Positions 34,092 to 43,296 of a DNA stretch of 60,378 bases are shown one piece after another. Within the stretch, counting starts at the first letter, position 1, and every line of letters begins with the position of its first letter. Origin of the DNA: an uncultured Lachnospiraceae bacterium (GTDB lineage Bacteria; Bacillota; Clostridia; Lachnospirales; Lachnospiraceae); NCBI GenBank assembly GCA_910588655.1, contig CAJUPJ010000019.1, positions 1-60,378 on the forward strand, written 5' to 3'. A program made the position numbers and the translations under genes. A model generated the notes under the pieces. It did no database searches, was not told the origin of the DNA, and saw only the letters and a list, made by a program, of their open reading frames with translations.

Positions 34092-34120
34092 ATATTACTA
34101 TTTGTATATAGATATGTCAA
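34092..34120 (-). promoter_or_regulatory. promoter of the thiS-G-H-E operon
   Basis: On the minus strand, TTGACA (plus 34115-34120), 17-base spacer, TAATAT (plus 34092-34097). The ~90-nt leader has one hairpin (TATACC / GGTATA type near 34036-34053), but I find no TPP-riboswitch CTGAGA or ACCTGA core. Confidence 0.65.
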
Positions 34121-34145
34121 GACCCTGGTCTGTATGTTTGTTATA

Positions 34146-34520
34146 TTATTTCCCGCCTTCATCCCAGTATCTTTTAAGCTCCTCATATTCCTCTGTTGAA
34201 ATCATGTTTTTTTGTATAAGGGCAGATACAAGCCCTTGTACATTTCCCTCATAAATTTTATCTATAAAAGCGGTGGTCTGCATCTCCTTATACTTATCAG
34301 CAGAAACAATAGCAGTATATTTATTGCGTCTTCCTATCTTATTAGTTTCCAGATATCCTTTACCTGCAAGGCGCGATAAAAGTGAAATAATAGTATTCTT
34401 AGTAGCAGGAATACCCTTTCTTTCTAATGCGCTGGTAATTTCAGCATAAAGTGCTGTTCCCCCGTTATCCCATATAGTTTTCATAAGTTCTAATTCAAAA
34501 TCTGAAACCTGCTGTAACAT
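34146..34520 (-). CDS. BlaI/MecI/CopY-family repressor, orphan
   Basis: 124 aa. The winged helix opens VSDFELELMKTIWDNGG and contains KNTIISLLSRLAGKGYLE; the C-terminal helix pair (FIDKIYEGNVQGLVSALIQ) mediates dimerisation. Unlike the copy at 9682, there is no M56 receptor beside it; the neighbours are the thiazole operon and fabV. It could serve one of the unpaired M56 receptors at 14.0 or 21.9 kb, which is inference. GGAGGAGG before the ATG. Confidence 0.88.
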   Translation of the reverse strand: MLQQVSDFELELMKTIWDNGGTALYAEITSALERKGIPATKNTIISLLSRLAGKGYLETNKIGRRNKYTAIVSADKYKEMQTTAFIDKIYEGNVQGLVSALIQKNMISTEEYEELKRYWDEGGK

Positions 34521-34575
34521 AAACCTCCTCCATCATAAAATGTTATCTTTATAATTATTGTAAAACCAATAACAA

Positions 34576-34625
34576 AAAGCTTCTGCTATAACAGGAAACA
34601 ATAATTCCTGCTATAGCAAAAGCGT
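34576..34625 (-). terminator. terminator after fabV
   Basis: On the minus strand, GCTTTTGCTATAGCAGGAA pairs imperfectly with TTCCTGTTATAGCAGAAGC, followed by TTTTTGTTATT. It lies between fabV and the blaI-like gene. Confidence 0.65.
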
Positions 34626-34641
34626 TATCCATGTTGCTTTA

Positions 34642-35829
34642 TTATTCAATACTTGATATTCCTGCCTGTATATCTACATCTGCATCATAGTCTACACCTT
34701 CAATTCCAAATCCAAATATCTCATAAAATTCTTTCCAGTACCCTTCGATATCTGCAATTTCTTTTATATTATCTTCTGATACGCTGTCCCATAACCTTGC
34801 AACTTCTTTCTGTACTTCGTCCTTCATCTCATAATCGTCCAGACGTATAAGACGTTTTTCATCTACTGGAACTCCGCCTTCTGCACATATACAGCTGCAC
34901 ATAAGCCTGTACATCTGTTCAATGCAGCCTTCATGTAATCCTTTTTCCTTCATTACTTTATATAAAAGTGACATATACAATGGTACTATAGGAATTGCAG
35001 AACTTGACTGTGTAACAAGTGCTTTATTAACAGATACATAAGCTGACACATCAGGATATCCCGCGTCTATATTATCTGCTGCCTTGTATAAATCTGCCTT
35101 TGCCCTGCCTATAGTGCCATTATAATAAATCGGGTGTGTAAGCTCTGGCCCTATATAAGAATAGGCAACTGTAAGTGCATTATCTTCAAGTACATCTGCA
35201 TCCTTTAAAGCTTTAATCCAGAGTTCCCAGTCCTCACCACCCATAACTTTAATTGTATCATTTATTTCTTCCTCTGTCGCAGATGGTATTGTAACAGAAG
35301 AAATCTTACCTGTCATTAAATCTATTGTTTTATTAGTATACTCCTTATCTGTTGTCTTAAGGACTGAACGGTATGTTACACCATCAGGTGCTTTCCTTCT
35401 GGGGGCAGCAATACTGTATATTACCATGTCCGCCTTGCCCCAGTCTTTCTTAATTAATTCAATAGTTTTATCCTTCATTTCCTGTGAGTATGCATCACCA
35501 TTTAACGACTTTGCATAAAGCCCGTCCTTAGCCGCAAACTCTTCAAATGCCGCTGTATTATACCATCCTGCTGATGCTGTGCGTTTTTCCTTGCCTTGTT
35601 TGTCAAAAATTATCCCAATAGTCCCTGCACTATAAGCATATGCTGCCGTAATCCTGCTTGCAAGCCCGTAACCCATTGATGCACCTATAACAAGGACTTT
35701 TTTATAGCCTCCTGTTTCTGGCTTTGGTTTTGATTTTATATATTCAATCTGGTTCTTTACTGCGGCCCTGCACCCCTCTGGATGTGCCGTTGTACACATA
35801 AACCCTTTTACCTTTGGCTGGACAATCAT
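34642..35829 (-). CDS. fabV: trans-2-enoyl-CoA/ACP reductase FabV
   Basis: 395 aa NADH-dependent enoyl reductase of the FabV/TER class. Opens MIVQPKVKGFMCTTAHPEGC, the family signature; NAD-binding VLVIGASMGYGLASRI near residue 45; TYRSVLKTTDKEYTNKTID in mid-protein; the catalytic Tyr-x8-Lys is in YVSVNKALVTQSSSAIP (~residues 255-265). It may reduce crotonyl-CoA (fermentation) or enoyl-ACP (fatty-acid synthesis); context does not decide. Single gene; 35830-35940 upstream is empty apart from the repeat. Confidence 0.92.
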   Translation of the reverse strand: MIVQPKVKGFMCTTAHPEGCRAAVKNQIEYIKSKPKPETGGYKKVLVIGASMGYGLASRITAAYAYSAGTIGIIFDKQGKEKRTASAGWYNTAAFEEFAAKDGLYAKSLNGDAYSQEMKDKTIELIKKDWGKADMVIYSIAAPRRKAPDGVTYRSVLKTTDKEYTNKTIDLMTGKISSVTIPSATEEEINDTIKVMGGEDWELWIKALKDADVLEDNALTVAYSYIGPELTHPIYYNGTIGRAKADLYKAADNIDAGYPDVSAYVSVNKALVTQSSSAIPIVPLYMSLLYKVMKEKGLHEGCIEQMYRLMCSCICAEGGVPVDEKRLIRLDDYEMKDEVQKEVARLWDSVSEDNIKEIADIEGYWKEFYEIFGFGIEGVDYDADVDIQAGISSIE

Positions 35830-35941
35830 ATCTTCCCCTCATTTCTGTAAAATTGTAAATTTACCACTACATCTTTTCTTTACAAGCCACCAATTACATA
35901 TATAAATAATATGATACCATAAAGAAACACCTATGTCAAAA

Positions 35942-36025
35942 AACTGTGTGGGATAATTTATAGTTTTGTGTTTGTGTATGGGCTGACGGACGGTTTTCCA
36001 GTGCCAGAGCCAGAAACCGTACCTC
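35942..36025. repeat. palindromic intergenic element, copy C (partial)
   Basis: The left end GATAATTTATAGTTTTGTG and the subterminal GACGGACGGTTTTCCAGTGCC match the family; GGTTTT...AGAAACCGT forms the subterminal hairpin. The right terminal repeat is missing, and the element runs into the 3' end of ispE. Confidence 0.6.
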
Positions 36026-36032
36026 CCCAATT

Positions 36033-36929
36033 TCAAGACTGCACTGTATGGCACAATATTATACTAAAATTATTATACTCTTCTTTTGCTTTGTGGTATG
36101 CTTCTCTTGCTTTGTTCTCATTTTCAAATATACCAAATACTGTTGGCCCGCTGCCACTCATCAGTGCACCTGCTGCCCCGCTGCCTTCCAGGAATTTCTT
36201 GATTTCATCCAGCACAGGGTATTCTTTAATTGTTACGGTTTCCATCACATTAAAAAGACATGAAGCTATATGATGGATATTATTTTCCTGTATGGCTTTT
36301 ATCATTTTATTTGTACCAGGATGGCATGGAAATTTATCTAGTTCAAGATGTTTATATACATAAGCTGTGCTTACAGCAATTTCAGGATTTACCAGTACAA
36401 TCCATACTTGTCCAAGAGCTGGCAGAGGTGACAGTATATCTCCTATCCCCTGTGAAAGCATTGTTCCTTTTTTTATACAATAGGGTACATCTGCGCCAAG
36501 TAACACTCCTGTCTGGCATAGTTCTTCATCTGTAAGCCCAAGCTGGCACATCCTGTTTATGGCAATAAGGGTTGCAGCACAGTCCGTACTTCCTCCAGCA
36601 AGACCTGCGGCAGCAGGAATATTTTTTTTAAGAAATATATTAAAAGAATTTTTAATATTATATTTTTCTATCATAAGAGACGCTGCCTTATATACAAGAT
36701 TTTTCTCTGGTGGTATTTTATCTGGAAGTTCTTTATCCATATTAAATACAACTGGTTTCTTGGGGTTCTCTGGCAGAATTGAAACTTCAAGTTCATCATA
36801 AACACTTACTGTCTGCATTACCATTTCAAGATTATGATAACCATCATTACGCCTGCCTGTTACGTCAAGAGTAAGGTTTATTTTAGCAGGGGCTTTTATT
36901 TTTATTGTATTTTCTGGTATAATAGCCAT
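36033..36929 (-). CDS. ispE: 4-diphosphocytidyl-2-C-methyl-D-erythritol kinase
   Basis: 298 aa GHMP kinase of the MEP isoprenoid pathway. The N-terminal APAKINLTLDV and the ATP loop PAAAGLAGGSTDCAATL (~residues 90-106) are diagnostic, with MSGSGPTVFGIF near 260. AGGAGGATATC precedes the ATG. The last few residues adjoin repeat copy C, so the extreme C-terminus could be altered. Confidence 0.93.
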   Translation of the reverse strand: MAIIPENTIKIKAPAKINLTLDVTGRRNDGYHNLEMVMQTVSVYDELEVSILPENPKKPVVFNMDKELPDKIPPEKNLVYKAASLMIEKYNIKNSFNIFLKKNIPAAAGLAGGSTDCAATLIAINRMCQLGLTDEELCQTGVLLGADVPYCIKKGTMLSQGIGDILSPLPALGQVWIVLVNPEIAVSTAYVYKHLELDKFPCHPGTNKMIKAIQENNIHHIASCLFNVMETVTIKEYPVLDEIKKFLEGSGAAGALMSGSGPTVFGIFENENKAREAYHKAKEEYNNFSIILCHTVQS

Positions 36930-37091
36930 GATATCCTCCTGTTTTATAATATTACAAACATTTTAACATAAAAAGAAAATTTATTGGAGATTTTTTTCTG
37001 TGTTCGTGATATACTTATAAAGCTGGTTTATAATAATGTTTAACTACTTATTATACTGCAGCATAACGGAAAGGCATGGTTTTTTATATTT

Positions 37092-38426
37092 ATGGAAGAT
37101 AAACAGAATAGAAAAAGGGAAAGAGGCAGAACTTATATAATATGGGCAGCAAGGCTGCTTATATTATTATGCTTCGTGCTTGTAACACTTTTTGTGGGCC
37201 AGCATTTACCCGGAAGAAATAATATCCAGCTTTCTTCTGGCACATTAGACAGTTCTGGGGAATACTATAATAATAACAAAAATCCAGGAGACAGTAGTAT
37301 GGAAGAAGAAAAAACCTATAGTACAAATGCTCCATTAATTAAGGTTAATACTGACCCCTCAAGCTACACTGTGCTTGTAAACAGGGACTACCCTATGCCA
37401 GAGGACTATGTTCCAGAAGACTTGGTAATTCCTGATGTGGACTACAGTTATAATGGAATTTATGAAAAAAGCTATATGCGTGAAGCAGCTGCTAAAGCTT
37501 TAGAAAAAATGTTTGCAGCAGCAAAGAAAAAAAAGAAATACCAGTTAAAAGTAGTTTCTGCTTACCGTTCATACGAAAGGCAGAATGCAATCTACCAGAA
37601 CAATATAAATACACGTGGTGAAGAGGATACTAATAAGGTATCAGCACAGCCTGGATGCAGCGAACACCAGACAGGGCTTGCCATTGATGTATCCAGCGAT
37701 ACAGTAAACTGCACAATAGAAAAATCATTTGCTTCATGCCCAGAAGGCAAATGGCTTGCAAGGAACTGCCATAATTTCGGATTTATTATAAGATATCCTG
37801 AGGGCAAATCCCATATAACAGGCTATACTTATGAACCCTGGCATATAAGATACGTTGGTGTAAACCTTGCAAAGTACATCCATAAAAAGGAACTTACTTT
37901 AGAAGAATATTATCAGACTACAACTGTAGATGATAAAGTTCCAGAGGATGATATTATAAAAGATATAGATATTAACACGCCAAAAGAACCACAGATGACA
38001 ACAGCTCCTACACCAAAAACTACAGCATATGTGAGCCATAGCCCAAAACCGCTGCCAAAACCAGCGCCTACGCGCCCTCCTGTAGTTACACAAGAGCCAG
38101 AAGATACTCCTGTTCCAGCAGAAACACCAGAAACAAATAAGACACCATTACCAGATAAAACGGCAAAACCTGTTAAGACACCAAAGCCATCTAAAACACC
38201 AAAACCAGAACCGGATAAAACAACAAAACCAGATAAAACACCTGTACCTGCTGTAACACATAAACCAGCAGAAACCAATAAGCCAGATAATGCCCCAGAA
38301 GATACAGGTACACCTGCTATAGCGCATGACCCAGGGCAAGAACCTGGCACAGATGAAACACAATCACCGGATTTCCAGAATGAGCCAGAAGCTGCTCCTT
38401 CCGGGAATACGGAAGATACCCCATAA
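37092..38426 (+). CDS. VanY-like D-alanyl-D-alanine carboxypeptidase with Pro/Thr-rich tail
   Basis: 444 aa, anchored by a membrane helix (about 15-36). The catalytic M15B domain (~120-270) has VVSAYRSYERQNAIY, the zinc motif SEHQTGLAIDV (His and Asp) and EPWHIRYVG (Glu and His). Trims stem peptides outside the membrane. From ~300 to the end is a Pro/Thr/Lys repeat tail (KTPKPSKTPKPEPDKT style), likely spanning or binding the wall. The ATG lacks a good ribosome binding site nearby (GGAAAGG is 17 bases away). plsC follows 25 bases after. Confidence 0.85.
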   Translation: MEDKQNRKRERGRTYIIWAARLLILLCFVLVTLFVGQHLPGRNNIQLSSGTLDSSGEYYNNNKNPGDSSMEEEKTYSTNAPLIKVNTDPSSYTVLVNRDYPMPEDYVPEDLVIPDVDYSYNGIYEKSYMREAAAKALEKMFAAAKKKKKYQLKVVSAYRSYERQNAIYQNNINTRGEEDTNKVSAQPGCSEHQTGLAIDVSSDTVNCTIEKSFASCPEGKWLARNCHNFGFIIRYPEGKSHITGYTYEPWHIRYVGVNLAKYIHKKELTLEEYYQTTTVDDKVPEDDIIKDIDINTPKEPQMTTAPTPKTTAYVSHSPKPLPKPAPTRPPVVTQEPEDTPVPAETPETNKTPLPDKTAKPVKTPKPSKTPKPEPDKTTKPDKTPVPAVTHKPAETNKPDNAPEDTGTPAIAHDPGQEPGTDETQSPDFQNEPEAAPSGNTEDTP

Positions 38427-38451
38427 ATCTATAAGAGGAGAAGAAATTTTT

Positions 38452-39180
38452 ATGAGATTAATTTTAGTAGCACTGTTTTTAATTATATATTCTGTTTTTA
38501 CAATACCAATGTGCCTGGTAGAATGGATAGCAGACAAGACCAGTCCAAAGAAAAAAGCTGTTATTGCACAGAAATGCGTTGTTGCAGGTTTTAAGATTAT
38601 TCTTTTTATTTCTGGTGTCAAACTTACAGTTAAAGGTAAAGAAAATATATTACATGACCGTACTGCGCTATATACATATAACCACAGAGGTTATTTTGAT
38701 ATTCTTGTTGGTTATACAACAGCACCAATGCGCACAGCTTATGTATCTAAAAAAGAAATAGAAAATATCCCTATGATATCATGGTGGATGAAATGCATGA
38801 ACTGCCTGTTCCTTGACAGGGATGATATAAAGCAAGGCATGAAAACCATAATGGAAGGCATTGAACTTTTAAAAAATGGCACTTCAATTTATATTGCACC
38901 AGAAGGTACGCGTAATAAAGGTGAAGAGCTTTTAGAATTCCATGATGCAAGTTTCAAGCTGGCAGATAAGTCAAAAAGCCCTGTAGTACCAGTTGCAATA
39001 AGCAATACTGATGAAGTTTTTGAAAAACATCTTCCCTGGATACACAGCCAGCATGTTATAATAGAATACTGTACGCCAATCTATATGGAAGATATGGATA
39101 AAAAAGAAAAGAAACGCATAGGTGAAACCGTCCGGCAGATAATAGCAGAAAAATTAAAGCAAAACGCGCAGGAGATATAA
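38452..39180 (+). CDS. plsC: 1-acyl-sn-glycerol-3-phosphate acyltransferase
   Basis: 242 aa membrane-bound acyltransferase. An N-terminal helix (1-22), the catalytic NHRGYFD box (NHx4D type) near residue 82, and the substrate box APEGTRNKG near 150. Makes phosphatidic acid. An open frame starts at 38326 inside the previous gene, but AGAGGAG before 38452 fixes the start. Confidence 0.88.
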   Translation: MRLILVALFLIIYSVFTIPMCLVEWIADKTSPKKKAVIAQKCVVAGFKIILFISGVKLTVKGKENILHDRTALYTYNHRGYFDILVGYTTAPMRTAYVSKKEIENIPMISWWMKCMNCLFLDRDDIKQGMKTIMEGIELLKNGTSIYIAPEGTRNKGEELLEFHDASFKLADKSKSPVVPVAISNTDEVFEKHLPWIHSQHVIIEYCTPIYMEDMDKKEKKRIGETVRQIIAEKLKQNAQEI

Positions 39181-39271
39181 ATTTTAACAGATTTTAAAAA
39201 TCTTATTGCATAAAATGCAGAATGTGATATCATTATTATGTTTGCATTATTTTAGATTATGGAGGTTGGTT

Positions 39272-39766
39272 ATGAGTGATAAGATGATGCTATTTCCTGT
39301 GTTCTGCGTACGTCCATTTGTTATAGTTTTAATTGTAATACTTGTACTTATGGTTGTTGCACTTGTAGCACTTAGTATTTATGGAAGGAAACTCCAGAAA
39401 AAGCAAGAGGAAACACAGAAGGAAATGCAGGCGGCTTCACAAAGCGTATCAATGCTTGTAATTGATAAAAAGCATATGAAGCTAAAAGAATCAGGGCTTC
39501 CACAGCTGGTTATTGACCAGACGCCTAAGTATATGAGAGGGCAGAAAGTACCAGTTGTCAAGGCAAAAGTCGGACCAAAGATTATGCCTCTGTTATGTGA
39601 TGAAAAGATTTTTGCACTTATACCTGTTAAAAAGGAAATACGTGCAGTGGTAAGCGGAATTTACATTATGGAGGTTAAGGGGCTGCGTTCAAACCTTGAA
39701 GCAAAGCCTAAAAAAATGAAGTTTTCCGAAAAAGTAAAAGCAAAACTTTCTAAAAAAGAAAAATAA
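39272..39766 (+). CDS. membrane-anchored protein of unknown function
   Basis: 164 aa. One membrane helix (about residues 14-36, VIVLIVILVLMVVALVAL), then a charged helix KLQKKQEETQKEM and a soluble basic domain with GLPQLVIDQTPKYMRGQKVPVVKAKVG. Lys-rich end. I know similar short proteins from Lachnospiraceae but no function. GGAGG before the ATG at 39272; 90 bases after plsC. Confidence 0.7.
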   Translation: MSDKMMLFPVFCVRPFVIVLIVILVLMVVALVALSIYGRKLQKKQEETQKEMQAASQSVSMLVIDKKHMKLKESGLPQLVIDQTPKYMRGQKVPVVKAKVGPKIMPLLCDEKIFALIPVKKEIRAVVSGIYIMEVKGLRSNLEAKPKKMKFSEKVKAKLSKKEK

Positions 39767-39780
39767 CGTGAAAATATTAG

Positions 39781-39816
39781 AACCATACAAATATTTCTGG
39801 CATTTGTATGGTTTTA
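39781..39816 (+). terminator. terminator
   Basis: AACCATACAAAT (39781-39792) pairs with ATTTGTATGGTT (39802-39813) and is followed by TTAAT. Confidence 0.75.
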
Positions 39817-39849
39817 ATGATGTGAGATGAAATCTTAATGGAGGTAATT

Positions 39850-41190
39850 ATGGCAAAAAGTATGACTGAGGGCAAACCTCTAAAGCTGATTTTACAATTT
39901 GCACTGCCTTTATTGGCTGGAAATATTTTCCAGCAGACATATAATATGGCTGATGCTGCTATAGTAGGAAACTATCTTGGCACAAAAGCGCTTGCAAGTG
40001 TAGGTGCTTCTGCAAGTGTCCAGTTTCTTGTAATGGGCTTCTGTATTGGCATATGCTGTGGCTTTGGAATACCTATAGCCCAGAGGTTTGGTGCAAAAGA
40101 TTACAATGCAATGCATTCATGTATGTTCCATGCGGGCTTTCTGACATTAATTGTTGCCGCTGTACTGACAATATCATGCACATTATTATGCCCGTCAATT
40201 TTACATATACTGTCAACACCAGATGATATTTACCAGGACTCTTATATATATCTTCTAATCCTGTTTCTGGGAATACCATTTACAATGCTTTATAACTTAC
40301 TATCAGGCATACTCCGTTCAGTAGGTGACAGCAAAACACCATTTATGTTTTTAGTAATTTCTACTATATTAAATATACTGCTTGATTTATTTTGCATAAT
40401 TGTCTTAAAATGGGGCTGTGCAGGAGCAGCGATTGCAACTATAACCGCACAGGCATGCAGCGGCATTTTATGTTTTATATATATGTGGAAAAAGTTCCCT
40501 GTTTTAAAGCTCTCAAAGAAAGACTGCAAGGTAAAAGGAAACGTAACAGCTAATATGTTAATGATGGGAGTGCCAATGGGACTCCAGTATTCCGTTACTG
40601 CTATCGGCAGCATGGTTATGCAGTCAGCCAATAACGGGCTTGGCAGCGTATATGTTTCAGGATTTACTGCTGGCATGAGGATAAAACAGTTTGCAATGTG
40701 CCCATTTGATGCAATAGCTACAGCAGTTTCCACATTCTGCAGCCAGAACCTCGGTGCTGGAAAGCCTGAACGTATTAAAAAGGGACTGCGTGATGGAATT
40801 ATAACTGGTGTCCTGTATGGACTTTTTGCAGGAACAATCCTTATTCTGTTTGGTGGAATACTTTCAAGAATGTTTATAAGCGCAGATGAAACAGAAGTGC
40901 TTGCCGCCTCTGCCAAATACCTGTTCTGCCTTGGCTTCTTCTACTGGGCTTTAGGTATTTTAAATGTATGCCGCATGACTGTACAGGGAATTGGATATCC
41001 AGGGCGTGCAATATTATCTGGTGTAGTAGAAATGGTTGCAAGGATTGCTACCAGCAAAATATTCGTGCCTCTCTATGGCTTTACAGCAATATGTTTTGCC
41101 GACCAGTCAGCATGGGTAAGTGCTGTAATATATATTGTACCAGTATGTTTCCTTTGTATAAAAAAAGTTTCCAACAAAAACAATAAATAA
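39850..41190 (+). CDS. MATE-family efflux transporter
   Basis: 446 aa with about 12 membrane helices. Opens MAKSMTEGKPLKLILQFALPLLAGNIFQQTYNMADAAIVG, characteristic of the NorM/DinF-like MATE family; a second-half repeat starts near residue 235. Na+ or H+ coupled export of cationic compounds; substrate unknown. GGAGG spaced 6 bases before 39850 selects that ATG over 39838. Confidence 0.92.
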   Translation: MAKSMTEGKPLKLILQFALPLLAGNIFQQTYNMADAAIVGNYLGTKALASVGASASVQFLVMGFCIGICCGFGIPIAQRFGAKDYNAMHSCMFHAGFLTLIVAAVLTISCTLLCPSILHILSTPDDIYQDSYIYLLILFLGIPFTMLYNLLSGILRSVGDSKTPFMFLVISTILNILLDLFCIIVLKWGCAGAAIATITAQACSGILCFIYMWKKFPVLKLSKKDCKVKGNVTANMLMMGVPMGLQYSVTAIGSMVMQSANNGLGSVYVSGFTAGMRIKQFAMCPFDAIATAVSTFCSQNLGAGKPERIKKGLRDGIITGVLYGLFAGTILILFGGILSRMFISADETEVLAASAKYLFCLGFFYWALGILNVCRMTVQGIGYPGRAILSGVVEMVARIATSKIFVPLYGFTAICFADQSAWVSAVIYIVPVCFLCIKKVSNKNNK

Positions 41191-41218
41191 TTAAACTGTC
41201 AAATAAGTAACTAAACCG

Positions 41219-41668
41219 TCAATCTGGCAAAATACCTGCGGAATGTATATTAATACAGACTGTACGTCTGGATATATAGCTGCCACCAAGTCCCAGGCTA
41301 TAGTTAATCTCTATATTAATACAGTCTGTATCTTCCGCAATAGCAAGATGCGAAGTTTTAATATCAAAAGGCAATGAAGATGCACCATAAACAATTCCAT
41401 AAGTCCCTGAATGATGGTATCCCTCTTTAAAAACCATATTAGTATCAATCTGTCCACGTCTTAATATTGAAACTGTATCTTCATTGATTTTTAACAGGTT
41501 ATGGACAGACTCCCTGGGATTTCCCTCACAAGGCTCTTCATATGTTATAATATGTTTCCCCTGCAAAAATTTATAAACACCTGGCTGGCAGGTTTCTATC
41601 TCCTCCCCGGCACTGCCATCAAGTTCATATTCCAATCCCTTAATAGTAACAATTACATTTCCGTTCAT
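41219..41668 (-). CDS. DUF1934-family protein
   Basis: 149 aa beta-barrel (calycin-like) cytoplasmic protein. Opens MNGNVIVTIKG; VYKFLQGKHIITYEE, VSILRRGQID and LGLGGSYISRRTVCINI fit the DUF1934/YwiB pattern. The frame is open upstream through repeat copy D, but AAAGGATGAT before 41668 is the only ribosome binding site. Function unknown in the family. Confidence 0.8.
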   Translation of the reverse strand: MNGNVIVTIKGLEYELDGSAGEEIETCQPGVYKFLQGKHIITYEEPCEGNPRESVHNLLKINEDTVSILRRGQIDTNMVFKEGYHHSGTYGIVYGASSLPFDIKTSHLAIAEDTDCINIEINYSLGLGGSYISRRTVCINIHSAGILPD

Positions 41669-41725
41669 ACTTAATATCATCCTTTTCTGTACATATTTTA
41701 TAAAATTATAACATATAAAAAGAAG

Positions 41726-42014
41726 ATATTTTACAGTTATTTTATATTTTTTGTGAATTAACGGACGGTTTTTCTGCCAGCGCCAGAATATTCCATAAAA
41801 GAGCACGCTTCCGCTACGATAACCCACCGGGCGGCACATAAAGCCAGATATTTATGTTCCAGAATAAACTAGCGTTTATTCCGTCACATTAAATATCTGG
41901 CTTAAATGCCGGCGGGGTTAAAGTGCCCCTTTTATGGAATAATTACTGGCATCTGGCAAAAAACCTGTCAATGTAAATTTGTACTAAAACCAAAAATATT
42001 AAAATAACTGTAAA
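41726..42014. repeat. palindromic intergenic element, copy D (289 bp, with core)
   Basis: Exact 14-bp terminal repeat TTTACAGTTATTTT (41730-41743) / AAAATAACTGTAAA (42001-42014). Core at ~41795-41940: outer stem TTCCATAAAAG / CTTTTATGGAA, inner stem AAGCCAGATATTTA / TAAATATCTGGCTT, with the same conserved GCACGCTTCCGCTACG and ATGCCGGCGGGGTTAAAGTG segments as copy A. The stems differ in sequence from copy A yet still pair. Confidence 0.85.
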
Positions 42015-42022
42015 CATGGCAG

Positions 42023-42195
42023 ATAATTATTCTGCTAGTCACTTATTACCACGTACAAGTATTTCTGTTACAAAAACAGTAAAATGATATCCGCAATACA
42101 TATTGCCTGTAAGCAAGCATTAGCTACTTGCGCAATGACAGACCAGCCTCATTAGATAAAAATATGCCACTATACTTCCGTACGTCTAAATCATC
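42023..42195. repeat. repeat R2 copy 2 with an embedded R3 copy
   Basis: GATAATTATTCTGCTAGTCA at the left and CTTCCGTACGTCTAAATCAT (42173-42192) at the right match the inverse of R2 copy 1 (10425-10533). The middle (42093-42145) holds the R3-like CCGCAATACATATTGCC and GCAAGCATTAGCTACTTGC, diverged from 26837-26890. No coding sense. Confidence 0.5.
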
Positions 42196-42204
42196 CTAAT
42201 ATTA

Positions 42205-42374
42205 TTCCTATTCCATGACAGGGGCACTGCTACATGGTCTAACGCGGAAGCGTGCTTTTTTCATGGAAGGCACTTTGGATTTGCCAGCGTACCCAGCATA
42301 TGTAATTTTAAACATCTTTTCTGGACTTAATTACATTGTGCCATAGCCAGGTACATGCCCTGTCATGGAATATT
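42205..42374. repeat. palindromic element, copy E (rearranged core without terminal repeats)
   Basis: The outer stem TTCCATGACAGGGGCA (from 42211) pairs with TGCCCTGTCATGGAA (42356-42370), the same outer stem as the core of copies A and F. TAACGCGGAAGCGTGC inside is the inverse of the conserved core segment, but the inner stem differs (TAATTTT...TTAATTACA region). Its right end touches the spoIIR stop codon. Confidence 0.6.
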
Positions 42375-43044
42375 ATCTCCTGCAAAACCAGTCATATATT
42401 GCTAAATGTGTAAAAAACCCTTTTTCCTCTTTTTTCTGTTCAAGGCTTTTATATTCTTCATCACTCAATGTTTCCTTGAGCTTCTCTTTTGAACTGTCTG
42501 GAACAACAGCATAAGTTTCATCTACAAAACAGAGGCTTGGGAAAAGGACACACCACCAGTTCCTTCCCTTTGCTTCTCCTATTTCAACACATAATGCCTT
42601 ATAATTTCCAGCCGGAAATACAAGGTCACCATATGATTTTACAGGAAAATACCTTTCCTCCAGGGAAACATTGACAGGATAGTTATATCCATTAACAGAA
42701 ATAATATCAAGGGCGGCATTTTTTATATTATCTTCTTGTGCTGCCAGAAGTTTTCCAGCACCAGCAGCGTCCTGTGCACCTGCAACAAACTCTTTAAGCC
42801 CGCCTATTATACCATCCCGCACTTTTAATTTAAGCGACTGGTCATTTTCTGTATCACTATTTGCAATTACATGAAGCCTTATTATATTACCAGCAATATT
42901 TTCCTGTATCTGTGCAGGGCTTTCAGTCCTGCCAGGATGAAAGAATTTAATACCAGCAAGAAGCATTGAAAACGACAATGCATAAATAAATATAAGAAAT
43001 GGCACTTTTGGTGCTTTTGGCAAGTTTTTTAAATCCAGTTTCAT
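42373..43044 (-). CDS. spoIIR: stage II sporulation protein R
   Basis: 223 aa. An N-terminal membrane/signal helix (about 14-32), then the family core IIRLHVIANSDTENDQSLKLKVRDGI (near 50-78), NYPVNVSLEERYFPVKSYGDLVFPAGNYKALCVEIGEA (~118-155), and NWWCVLFPSLCFVD. Secreted from the forespore to activate SpoIIGA and sigma-E. Marks an endospore-forming lineage. GAGGTAAC before the ATG. Confidence 0.92.
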   Translation of the reverse strand: MKLDLKNLPKAPKVPFLIFIYALSFSMLLAGIKFFHPGRTESPAQIQENIAGNIIRLHVIANSDTENDQSLKLKVRDGIIGGLKEFVAGAQDAAGAGKLLAAQEDNIKNAALDIISVNGYNYPVNVSLEERYFPVKSYGDLVFPAGNYKALCVEIGEAKGRNWWCVLFPSLCFVDETYAVVPDSSKEKLKETLSDEEYKSLEQKKEEKGFFTHLAIYDWFCRR

Positions 43045-43296
43045 ATGTTACCTCTTTTCTACGCACATTATATGTAAGTACGGTTTAATTGATGAATAAT
43101 AAAATTGTTTATATGGACATTATTCCCTGGAATTTTTAGAATATTCACCCCTTGTAAATATACTGGAAAGGCATCTATTCTTATTTTTTTATTAATAAAT
43201 GCCAGAAAGGTGCATTTTCACATAAAATGTGATAATATATTCATCATGGAGTTTCCATAGAAGTATTTTTTGAAAACAGAAAACAGGAGGTGCTTT

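Noticed and set aside
37913..38350. Long minus-strand frame rich in Gly/Val/Ser
   Set aside because: Antisense shadow of the Pro/Thr-rich tail of the VanY-like gene; repeat codons keep the opposite strand open.
41669..41839. 57-codon N-terminal extension of the DUF1934 gene
   Set aside because: It is translated repeat copy D sequence and the DUF1934 domain starts at 41668 with its own ribosome binding site.
43045..43160. Sigma-F type promoter before spoIIR
   Set aside because: GTATA and GGTGAATA-like words occur on the minus strand but the spacing does not fit the consensus well enough to report.
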